Below are positions 31,430 to 38,760 of a stretch of 64,000 bases of DNA, one piece after another. Below the pieces are notes generated by a model, which saw only the letters and a list, made by a program, of their open reading frames with translations, did not search any database and was not told the DNA's origin. The position numbers and the translations under genes are program-made. Source of the stretch: Hymenobacter sp. BT18 (GTDB taxonomy: Bacteria; Bacteroidota; Bacteroidia; Cytophagales; Hymenobacteraceae); NCBI RefSeq assembly GCF_012273015.1, contig NZ_CP050954.1:1612001-1676000 (forward strand), given 5' to 3'. Each line of letters starts with the position of its first letter. Position 1 is the stretch's first letter.

Positions 31430-32506
31430 ATGGCAAGGAGGATTTTGTATGGGGTGCTCAGGCCCTTGTTCTGGCTTTGGCTGCTGGTCTCGGTTATCTT
31501 CCTGCTAACTCGGCTGGCCGCGCCCACCCCAACAGAGCAACTGGGACACCCTACTACAGCTTCGGTAGCCTCCCCGGAAAAGCTCCGGGCGGCCCAATGG
31601 GCCCTGCGTCACCGGCTGGGGCTGGACCTGCCCTTGTTTTACTATTCTGTGCAGCCCCACCCGCGCTATGGCAGTTGGATTCCCTCGGCCCAGTGGCATG
31701 GTAGTGGTAACCAGTACCACCAGTGGCTACGACAGCTGGCAGCCGGCAGCTTGGGCAACTCCTACCGCGACGGCCGCCCGGTGACTACAGTGCTGCTGGA
31801 TACAGTACCCAATACCTTATTGCTCACCTTGCCGGCTGCCATTGGCACGATTGGTTTTTCCTTATGGGCGGGGCTTTGCCTGACGGGCCGTCGCTGGTGG
31901 CAGCGCTGGGTGTTGGGTTTGTGCGTAGGCCTAGATGCAGTTCCGCTTTTTCTAGTGGCCACCACGCTGGTGCTGGTACTTGCCAATCCTGATGCGCTTA
32001 ACCTCTTTCCTGCCTACGGAGCACCTGAGGCCTTATTTGAGACGCCCGGGCTCTGGACCAGAGCCACTCACTATATGTATTACTTCTTCCTTCCTATTAG
32101 TAGTCTGTTGGTGGTGACGGTGCCCGGATTTATCCTGCAGCTCACGGCGGCCCTGAATCGGGAGGTAACCATGCAGTACACTATCACCGCTCGTGCCAAA
32201 GGCCTAAGCAGTGAGCAGGTATTGCGGCAACATCTGCTCCGTAACGCCCTGCTGCCGTTTATCACTTTGCTTACCGACCTGCTTCCGGCCCTGCTGGCCG
32301 GGGCCGTAGTAGTAGAGGTCATTTTTGCGCTACCAGGCATGGGACGGTTGTTGGCAGAGGCCGCTGCCACCCGCGACCATCCCATACTGTTGGGTGGTGT
32401 GCTGCTCATAGCCATGGCCCGGCTGCTCTCTTATTGGTTGGCCGATGGACTCTATGGTTGGGCCGACCCCCGATTACGCAGCACCAGCACGCCCGCTCAT
32501 GCCTAA
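31430..32506 (+). CDS. Peptide ABC transporter permease, OppB/DppB type
   Basis: 358 residues with about six membrane segments, first at about 10-28, later ones at about 123-350. The EAA-like cytoplasmic loop ITARAKGLSSEQVLRQHLLR (about 248) with the RNALLP end is the contact site for the ATPase. It starts 3 bases after the binding-protein gene. A long periplasmic loop follows the first membrane segment, normal for OppB. No ATPase genes (OppD/OppF) follow in this operon, so ATP-binding subunits must be encoded elsewhere. Confidence 0.9.
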   Translation: MARRILYGVLRPLFWLWLLVSVIFLLTRLAAPTPTEQLGHPTTASVASPEKLRAAQWALRHRLGLDLPLFYYSVQPHPRYGSWIPSAQWHGSGNQYHQWLRQLAAGSLGNSYRDGRPVTTVLLDTVPNTLLLTLPAAIGTIGFSLWAGLCLTGRRWWQRWVLGLCVGLDAVPLFLVATTLVLVLANPDALNLFPAYGAPEALFETPGLWTRATHYMYYFFLPISSLLVVTVPGFILQLTAALNREVTMQYTITARAKGLSSEQVLRQHLLRNALLPFITLLTDLLPALLAGAVVVEVIFALPGMGRLLAEAAATRDHPILLGGVLLIAMARLLSYWLADGLYGWADPRLRSTSTPAHA

Positions 32507-33503
32507 ACAACCTTGGTATTGGTGGGTAGCCCTGGGTTGGTTGGGAATACTTCTCCTACTCTCACTGAGCGCCCCATTCTTTCCACTCCCCTATCAACCG
32601 GGGCAAACGGATGTTTACGCTATTATCAGTCCACCCGGGGCATCACCCGGGCACGAGTTGGGTACCGATGCTCTCGGCCGTGACGTACTGACCGAGCTGC
32701 TCTTTGGCGCCCGCACCCTCCTGCAAGTGAGCCTGCCCGCTACCTTGTTGCTCACGGTAGTGGCAACGCTACTTGGAACGAGTGCGGGCTATTGGGGCAA
32801 CAACCGGTGGTACTTGCCGCGGGCTACGGGCGTAGCAGCCCTGTACGGGCTTGTCATTTGCCTACTATATCTGCCCTTGACCGGCCAAGAGGAAAAAGTT
32901 GTGCTGCCGTGGGGGCTCTGGCTGCTGCTGATGCCGTTACTGAAGCTTCTGGTGGGAAAAACGCGTTGGGGGCAAGTCAGGAAGCCGGCCCCACTCGACA
33001 CTTGGATACTTACCTTGGCGGCTTTGCTCAGCTCGGTTCCCAGGCTTATTCTGCTGGTGGGCCTAGCGGCGGTGCTGCCTTTGTCCCCGGTTTCGGCAGT
33101 GCTGGTGCTGGGCCTTCTGTTCTGGCCCGGCATGATGCGGCTGATACGGGCCGAAATGCGCCGCATACGCGCCTTGCCCTATATTGAGGCCGCGCAGGCT
33201 CTGGGGCTTACAGAGCCGCAAATCCTGGTTCGGCACGCAGCTCCAGCCCTGAAAGGCCTAGTCCTCTCTTCTTTTCTGCTTTATCTGGCCCTGGTTATTG
33301 CGCTGGAAACTACGCTGTCGTTTTTGGGTATTGGCCTACCAGCTGAGCACGCCAGCTGGGGCCACTTGCTGGCCGCTGCCCGCCTGGCGCCGGAAGCATG
33401 GTGGGTAGTGCTTTTCCCAGGCGGGTGCCTGCTGCTCACACTTCTCAGCATCCGCGTGTTGGCTGGCAGTCAAAAAAATAAGGCCGGTAGCCACTTAAAA
33501 TAA
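32499..33503 (+). CDS. Peptide ABC transporter permease, OppC/DppC type
   Basis: 334 residues from ATG 32499 (MPKQPWYW), overlapping the OppB-like stop by 8 bases; the upstream in-frame ATG at 32445 would overlap far more. About six membrane segments and the loop YIEAAQALGLTEPQILVRHA (EAA signature EAAxxxG...HxxP), and GTDALGRDVLTELLFGARTL, typical of the family. With the OppB-like protein it forms the membrane channel for peptides. It is the last gene of the operon. Confidence 0.9.
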   Translation: MPKQPWYWWVALGWLGILLLLSLSAPFFPLPYQPGQTDVYAIISPPGASPGHELGTDALGRDVLTELLFGARTLLQVSLPATLLLTVVATLLGTSAGYWGNNRWYLPRATGVAALYGLVICLLYLPLTGQEEKVVLPWGLWLLLMPLLKLLVGKTRWGQVRKPAPLDTWILTLAALLSSVPRLILLVGLAAVLPLSPVSAVLVLGLLFWPGMMRLIRAEMRRIRALPYIEAAQALGLTEPQILVRHAAPALKGLVLSSFLLYLALVIALETTLSFLGIGLPAEHASWGHLLAAARLAPEAWWVVLFPGGCLLLTLLSIRVLAGSQKNKAGSHLK

Positions 33504-33684
33504 TTGACCGAACGTCACAAAACGGCTGATTTGATCCAACAAAACACGCAGCAAACCTCTTATTGGCAGCACTTAAAGCATAGTCCAAAGCCGTTTTCAC
33601 GGTATAATCTTATGCTTATCTATGTCACAAATACAGCCAATACTTCCTTTCCAACTCTTTAACGCACCCCTATACTTGCATAGT

Positions 33685-33960
33685 AATTCGGCAGTAACCA
33701 ATTGCTACCCACACATTCTTCTTGGCTTTTGCGGCCTTGCTCTTTCAGCTGCTGAAGCAGTAGGCCTCAAAAAAGAAGAATAACCCCGGCGGTAGCAAAG
33801 CCCCCTCGAAACGCGAGGCGGCCGGTTTCCAGCCGATATCCGCTGCCCCCTCCTGGCAGTGGATGAAAGATGAAGTTTAACGGGTGGGTTTTTATAAACT
33901 ACCCGATTATTGTTGCAATAGGTGTGTAGAAAAACCGTTGGCTATGCCTGCGGTTTTTTT
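33685..33960 (+). ncRNA. Candidate structured non-coding RNA
   Basis: Paired segments in order: GCTACC 33704-33709 with GGTAGC 33791-33796; ATTCTTCTT 33715-33723 with AAGAAGAAT 33773-33781; GGCCT 33733-33737 with AGGCC 33762-33766; TTCAG 33744-33748 with CTGAA 33752-33756; CCTCG 33804-33808 with CGAGG 33814-33818; CCGCTGCC 33840-33847 with GGCAGTGG 33855-33862; CGGGTGG 33881-33887 with CTACCCG 33899-33905; then a terminator. A TATACTTG element at 33671-33678 could be the -7 site. Not recognised as RNase P, tmRNA, SRP or 6S RNA. Could be a regulatory RNA or the 3' UTR of the peptide-transporter operon. Confidence 0.45.
33930..33960 (+). terminator. Terminator ending the candidate RNA / Opp operon
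   Basis: AAAAACCG (33930-33937) pairs with CGGTTTTT (33951-33958) and a T-run continues to 33960. Confidence 0.7.
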
Positions 33961-34049
33961 GCGTTTAGCCCAACCGCAAAACGCTAACGCCGCTCCTCAC
34001 TTTATAGTGAACGAGCGGCGTTGACGCTTGGCAGGCCGGAAAGAAGGGA

Positions 34050-36098
34050 TTATTTTTCCAACACCTTAAATTCGGTGCGGCGGTTTTGCTGCCGTCCTTC
34101 TTTGGTGGTGTTGGAAGCCACTGGCTGGGTAAGCCCGTAGCCCGCGAAGGTGAGGCGACCTTTGTCGATGCCCTTGGTGATAAGGTAATCGACCACCACC
34201 CGGGCGCGGTTTTCGGAGAGCTTCTGGTTGTAGGCTGGGTTGCCCACATTGTCGGTGTGGCCGGAAATTTCGATGCGCAGCTTGGGCGTTTCGTTGAGCA
34301 GGGCAACCAGGCGCTCCAGCTCGGCGGTGCTCTCCTTACGCAGCGTCGATTTGTCGGTGTCGAAGAAGATGTTGTTCAGCACCACCTTCACGCCCACGTT
34401 CAGCTTCTTGAGGGCTACATCCTTCACCACTTCCGAATAAGCAGCGCCGGCCGGCAAATCAAAGTTTTCGGAGTGAAACAGGTAGCCTTCCTGCCGCACC
34501 ACAATCCCGTAGTTGATGCCTGACGGCAAGGATACCAGGTAGCGGCCCGACTGTGAGTTGGAGCGGAACGAGGCAATGGTCTGACTTTTCTGGTTGTCTA
34601 CCACGTCGATGGTGGCTTCCAGCGGCTGCTTGCTTTCGGCGTCGGTAACTACCCCTTTTAGGATAGTTACCTGAGTGGTTGCTACAGGTACGGCGGCGGC
34701 CAGCACGGTTTCTTTTACGGGAGCTACGCGCGAGGCCAGCAGCTGGTCTTCGTTGCTGAGTACGGGCGGCTTTTCGGGCCCCAGGAAGGTAATCTGGTAA
34801 ATATCCTTGCTACCCTGTCCATCGTCGCGGTAGGAAGAGTAGTAGCCGTGGCGGCCCGAGGCGGAAATCACGAAGAAAACGTCATCGTCGGGTGTGTTGA
34901 TGGGCCAGCCCAGGTTTTCGGGCTTGCTCCACTTGCCATTTTCGTATACCGATTTAAAGATGTCGTAGCCGCCCATGGAGTTGTGACCCTCCGAGGAGAA
35001 GTACATGGTTTTACCATCGGGGTGCATGAACACGCCTTCCTCTCCGTAGGGCGTATTGATGACCGGACCCAGGTTTACGGCCTTGCCTTTACCTTCCAGC
35101 TCTATCTTATAAATGTCGCGGCTGCCAAGGCCGCCCTCGGGCTGGTCGCTCACGTAGTACAGCATGCGCCCGTCGGGCGAGTAGGAAGCCGACGATTCGT
35201 GGGCGTTGGTGTTCACGCGCTTGCCCAGCGTCTGGGGCTTGCTCCACTTGTTGCCGCGCAGGTCGCACTCGTTCAGGTCGCCGCCGTTGTTTTCTACGTA
35301 GATCAACATGCGCTGCCCATCCGGGGCCAAGCCTACGGTGGCATCGTGGCCTTCCGTATTTACCGGATCGGCCAATGCCTTGGCCGGCCCCCATTCTTTA
35401 CCGTTCCGCGTAGCCTGGTAGATATCCTCGAAAAACCCACCCGACTCTGGGTCGGTTTGCCCACCCGTGGAGTTGTCGCGCCTGGAGGTGAAGAGAATAA
35501 CCGACTCGTCGGCGGAAATAACCGGTCCGTAATCCGGAAATGGGGAGTTCACGCCGGGCCCGACGTTATCAATGAATACGCGGGTTGGCTTTTTCATCAG
35601 GGCTAAGCCCGACTCGCACTCGGTGATATGCTTGCGAATTTCCTGTTGCTGGGCCAGGGCATTTTTAGCGCCGGCAGGCGGGGTAGCCTTCTTATACTCG
35701 GCAATGGCTTCCTGCCAGCGGGCATTCAGGTGCAGCCCGCGGCCGAGCAGGTAATGCATCCGCGGATCTACCTGCTCATCCAGCTCGAAGGCTTTCTGCA
35801 GATACGTCAGGCTACGCGGCCGAAACCCGGAGTTCAGGTAGCAGTCCCCGATTTTAAGGTTGAGTTGGGCATTATTGGGGTTGAACTTCTGGGCTTCGAG
35901 GTAGTAAGGCAGCGCCCGTTCGTACTTGGGCGGATCGGCGAAATACCACTCGTCCCCGGTCTTAATAGCCTTCTGAGCCGCTTTCAGGCCCTCCTTATCG
36001 TTGCCGAATCGGTCTTTGCTAAACTCCACGCTTTGGGCCGAAGCCGAAACCGCCAGCAGCAGCGTCAGGGCCAGCGCGGCCAGTCGAGTAAACTTCAT
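34050..36098 (-). CDS. porE: OmpA-family protein with TPR and PD40 repeats (PorE-like)
   Basis: 682 residues from ATG 36098 (MKFTRLAALALTLLLAVSASA signal peptide). Order: helical TPR region (about 40-140), WD40/PD40 beta-propeller repeats (about 190-490, with blocks like YSPDGRMLYYVSDQ and HPDGKTMYFSSEGH), a carboxypeptidase-regulatory-like beta domain (about 505-570), and an OmpA peptidoglycan-binding domain at the C-terminus (ISGHTDNVGNPAYN, NRARVVVDYL). This is the TPR-PD40-CRD-OmpA architecture of PorE, which links the type IX secretion machinery to peptidoglycan. The symbol rests on architecture, and paralogues exist in Bacteroidota, so it is tentative. It starts 13 bases after the TPR gene. 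Confidence 0.7.
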   Translation of the reverse strand: MKFTRLAALALTLLLAVSASAQSVEFSKDRFGNDKEGLKAAQKAIKTGDEWYFADPPKYERALPYYLEAQKFNPNNAQLNLKIGDCYLNSGFRPRSLTYLQKAFELDEQVDPRMHYLLGRGLHLNARWQEAIAEYKKATPPAGAKNALAQQQEIRKHITECESGLALMKKPTRVFIDNVGPGVNSPFPDYGPVISADESVILFTSRRDNSTGGQTDPESGGFFEDIYQATRNGKEWGPAKALADPVNTEGHDATVGLAPDGQRMLIYVENNGGDLNECDLRGNKWSKPQTLGKRVNTNAHESSASYSPDGRMLYYVSDQPEGGLGSRDIYKIELEGKGKAVNLGPVINTPYGEEGVFMHPDGKTMYFSSEGHNSMGGYDIFKSVYENGKWSKPENLGWPINTPDDDVFFVISASGRHGYYSSYRDDGQGSKDIYQITFLGPEKPPVLSNEDQLLASRVAPVKETVLAAAVPVATTQVTILKGVVTDAESKQPLEATIDVVDNQKSQTIASFRSNSQSGRYLVSLPSGINYGIVVRQEGYLFHSENFDLPAGAAYSEVVKDVALKKLNVGVKVVLNNIFFDTDKSTLRKESTAELERLVALLNETPKLRIEISGHTDNVGNPAYNQKLSENRARVVVDYLITKGIDKGRLTFAGYGLTQPVASNTTKEGRQQNRRTEFKVLEK

Positions 36099-36111
36099 TG
36101 CGTTTTTCACC

Positions 36112-37176
36112 TTAGTCGCAGGCAGCATTAGCGTAGGCAGATCCATTTTCCAGTCCCAGCTCGGCGGCTTTGCGCCAGTCCTGGCACGCACCATCGGCGT
36201 CGCGGAGCATTTCGCGGGCGTGGCCGCGGTTGAGGTAAGCCTCGGCATACTGGGCATTCAGGCGAATGGCCTGGCTAGCATCGTCGGCGGCTTTTTTGTA
36301 CTCCTCCAGTTTTAGGTGGGCGGCCGCGCGGTTGTTGTAGGCAAAGGCGTAGCCGGCGTTCAGGGTAATAGCCTGCGAGAAATCAGCCACTGCTCCTTTG
36401 TAATCCCCGGCATCAAACCGGGCGCTGCCGCGGTTGTTGAACGCTACGGGGTTGTCCGTCACCTTATTCAGATAGGCCGAGAAGTCGGCTAGGGCGCCTT
36501 TCAGGTCGCCGGCCCGGCGCTTGGCACTGGCCCGGTTCAGCAGGGCCGGCAGTAGTTCCGGCTGCAGCTTCAGGGCCTGGTCGTAGTCCTGCACGGCGGC
36601 GGCGTAGTTGCCCAACTGACGCTGAGCACTGCCCCGGTCGTGGTAGGCATAGGCGTAGGCAGGGTCGGCTTTCACGGCGGCGGAGAAATCGGCTAAGGCC
36701 TCTTTGAAGTTGCCTTTCTCGAACCGCAGGTCGCCGCGGTAGTACCAGGCAGGGGCATAGTCGGCTTTCAGCTCCGTAGCTTTGGTATAGTCCTGCTCAG
36801 CGGCATCGGCCTGGCTCAGGGCCTGCCGGGCCTGGCCCCGGCCAAAGTACGCCGTAAAGCTTTCGGGCTCCAGCTTAATGGCCTGATCGTAGTCCTGCAC
36901 GGCCTGGTCGTACTCCTTCAGCTCGTAGCGGGTAGCGGCCCGGTTGTAGAAGGCCTTGGAAAAGTCGGGACGGGTAGCCAGGGCCCGGTCAAAGTCCTGG
37001 ATAGCGGCCCGGTAGCTTTTCTGGTTGAACTTGGCAATGCCGCTGTTGTAGAGCTTTTCGGCCAACTGCGCCGGGGGCAGCGTAGTGGCCCGCACGGTAT
37101 CTACCTGCGCCTGCACGGGCCGTGCCAGCACACCCGCCAGCATTAGGGCCGCCGTAACGGTAAACGTTGTTTTCAT
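36112..37176 (-). CDS. Exported TPR-repeat protein
   Basis: 354 residues from ATG 37176 with signal peptide (MKTTFTVTAALMLAGVLARPVQAQ). About nine canonical TPR units fill residues 35-345, each with the AxxxYxxA..LxP spacing (for example AIQDFDRALATRPDF, AVQDYDQALKLQPEL). TPRs serve as protein-binding scaffolds. It is followed 13 bases later by the PorE-like gene, so it could serve the same cell-envelope machinery; this is inference. The last residues (CQDWRKAAELG) have the Cys seen in Sel1/TPR lipoprotein-like sets but no lipobox. Confidence 0.85.
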   Translation of the reverse strand: MKTTFTVTAALMLAGVLARPVQAQVDTVRATTLPPAQLAEKLYNSGIAKFNQKSYRAAIQDFDRALATRPDFSKAFYNRAATRYELKEYDQAVQDYDQAIKLEPESFTAYFGRGQARQALSQADAAEQDYTKATELKADYAPAWYYRGDLRFEKGNFKEALADFSAAVKADPAYAYAYHDRGSAQRQLGNYAAAVQDYDQALKLQPELLPALLNRASAKRRAGDLKGALADFSAYLNKVTDNPVAFNNRGSARFDAGDYKGAVADFSQAITLNAGYAFAYNNRAAAHLKLEEYKKAADDASQAIRLNAQYAEAYLNRGHAREMLRDADGACQDWRKAAELGLENGSAYANAACD

Positions 37177-37440
37177 ACTTCGGTGGAGGAATGGCCCAGG
37201 TGGTGCCACCCGGTATAAATGTACTTTGCTTTCCGAATACTCCCAACCCAATCAGGATTCTTTCCCAACAATTGAAATTTAGCAAGCCAAGCGGCCACCA
37301 CATGGGCGGGCGTGGCCTTTTAGCTGGTTTCAGCCATCCGCTGAAACCTTTCGAGTGGGCTGGCACTTATTGTTTGCGTAATTTTACTGGCCGATCTTTT
37401 CAGCTTCTGCTTTTCTTCTTTTTTGCATTTCCCTACAAGT

Positions 37441-37863
37441 ATGGCAACGTACCCCGAATACATGGTGGCTCCCATCCGGCAAGACCTGGTGGAAGCCGGT
37501 TTTGAACAATTGATGACGCCCGAGGAAGTGGACGAAGCCTTGCTGCCCACTACCGGCACGGTACTGGTTGCCGTGAACTCGGTTTGCGGCTGCGCGGCGG
37601 CCAAAGCCCGCCCCGCCCTCAAGCTGGCCCTGGCCAGCACCGACAAAAAGCCCGCAAAGCTGGTAACCGTGTTTGCCGGAATGGAAACCGAGGCCGTGGC
37701 CAAGGCACGTGAGCACATGCTCCCCTACCCTCCTTCCTCGCCCAGCATTGCGCTGTTCAAAGACGGCGAGCTGGTGCACATGATTGAGCGTTACCACATC
37801 GAAGGCAACGACATGATGCGCATCGTGGACAACCTGCAGGGCGCCTTCGCGGAGTACTGCTAA
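37441..37863 (+). CDS. Bacilliredoxin (BrxA/BrxB family)
   Basis: 140 residues from ATG 37441 (MATYPEYM); the earlier in-frame ATG adds six residues with no support. The active-site motif VCGCAAAKARP (Cys54/Cys56 region) is the CGC of the YphP/YqiW family. These thioredoxin-fold proteins remove bacillithiol or similar thiols from oxidised proteins in the cytoplasm. A terminator follows. Confidence 0.85.
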   Translation: MATYPEYMVAPIRQDLVEAGFEQLMTPEEVDEALLPTTGTVLVAVNSVCGCAAAKARPALKLALASTDKKPAKLVTVFAGMETEAVAKAREHMLPYPPSSPSIALFKDGELVHMIERYHIEGNDMMRIVDNLQGAFAEYC

Positions 37864-37889
37864 GCAAGCCCAGGCTTCCCAAAGAGCCG

Positions 37890-37926
37890 AAAACGCCGCT
37901 GGCTATTTGCCGGCGGCGTTTTTATG
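37890..37926 (+). terminator. Terminator after the bacilliredoxin gene
   Basis: A hairpin AAAACGCCGC..GCGGCGTTTT with one G-T pair and a 7-base loop ends in a T-run. Confidence 0.75.
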
Positions 37927-37954
37927 TTTACTGCCCTCACGCTGCCTTCTTGCT

Positions 37955-38674
37955 ATGCACCCTCACATCGAACCCCTGGCCTGGGACACGAAATTCCTCG
38001 GCATGGCCGTTGGCCGCCTGCACGGCAGCGCCATCGGCGCAGCAACGTTGCGTGCAGCAATCCACGAAGCCCGAGGTGCAGGATGGGCGCTACTCTACTG
38101 GTCTGTAGCCGCCACCGATGCCGTTTCCCAGGCCGCAGCCCAGGACAGCCAGCTACCTATTGCCGACCACCGGGTAACATATACCTTGGCAGTGCCCCCA
38201 GCCGGAGCCGACAGCTTACCCGCGCAGGTTGCCCCTACCACTGTTCTATCCGCACCGCTGCTGGCTCTGGCCTTCCAGAGCGGCCATTTTTCCCGCTTTC
38301 GTACTGACCACCGCTTTGCCCCAGAGGTTTTTGAGCGGCTTTATACCCACTGGATCCGCCAATCGGTGCGCGGGGAGCTGGCCCGGGAAGTGCTGGTTTT
38401 CCGTGCGTCGCCCACGGCACCCGAGGTGGGCCTGCTTACGCTGCGCCCCGAGGCCGATGCGGTAACCATTGGCTTACTGGCGGTGGATGAGCGGGCCCGC
38501 AAACAGGGAATTGGGGGGGCGCTGCTCCAGGTAGCCCAACAGCGGGTACGGGCCTGGGGCTTCCAGCGCCTGACGGCCGTTACCCAGCGCAACAACCTGG
38601 CTGCATGTCAGTTCTACGAAAACGCCGGATTCCAGCCTAGCCAGGAAGAGTACCTGTACCATCTTTGGCTCTAA
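37955..38674 (+). CDS. GNAT acetyltransferase, WecD-like
   Basis: 239 residues from ATG 37955 (MHPHIEPLAWDTKFLG). Two-part structure as in WecD/RffC (dTDP-fucosamine acetyltransferase): an N-terminal half with the LxWDTxFxG start pattern, and a C-terminal GNAT core with ARKQGIGGALLQVAQQR (Q/RxxGxG) and NNLAACQFYENAGF. It probably acetylates an amino sugar nucleotide for surface polysaccharide; no cluster of such genes is adjacent. Confidence 0.75.
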   Translation: MHPHIEPLAWDTKFLGMAVGRLHGSAIGAATLRAAIHEARGAGWALLYWSVAATDAVSQAAAQDSQLPIADHRVTYTLAVPPAGADSLPAQVAPTTVLSAPLLALAFQSGHFSRFRTDHRFAPEVFERLYTHWIRQSVRGELAREVLVFRASPTAPEVGLLTLRPEADAVTIGLLAVDERARKQGIGGALLQVAQQRVRAWGFQRLTAVTQRNNLAACQFYENAGFQPSQEEYLYHLWL

Positions 38675-38712
38675 GCCAAAAGCCTTATCGTGTTTCGCTC
38701 AAAAGACAAACA

Positions 38713-38738
38713 GCCCGGATACCAGGTGGTATTCGGGC
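38713..38738. terminator. Hairpin between convergent genes
   Basis: GCCCGGATACC (38713-38723) pairs with GGTATTCGGGC (38728-38738), with a 4-base loop. There is no clear T-run, so it is either a weak terminator or a 3'-end stability hairpin for one of the convergent mRNAs. Confidence 0.5.
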
Positions 38739-38760
38739 CGCTTGCGGTAAAACAGGGAGG

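Larger units (their letters stand above)
33504..34049. other. Intergenic region between convergent genes with a structured RNA candidate
   Basis: 546 bases with no gene. 33504-33670 holds nothing recognised. 33671-33960 contains a run of base-paired segments ending in a terminator and is described separately. After 33960 comes only the short 3' flank of the OmpA-like gene. Confidence 0.6.

Noticed and set aside
33500-33530. A 16-base match between the downstream flank of the Opp operon and the 21-bp repeat at 4.6 kb
   Set aside because: One such match is expected by chance in a window of this size and the surroundings differ.
33780-33910. Cobalamin-riboswitch-like CCGCTGCCCCC segment
   Set aside because: The conserved boxes and order of the cobalamin riboswitch are not present, and no downstream gene in the right orientation exists.
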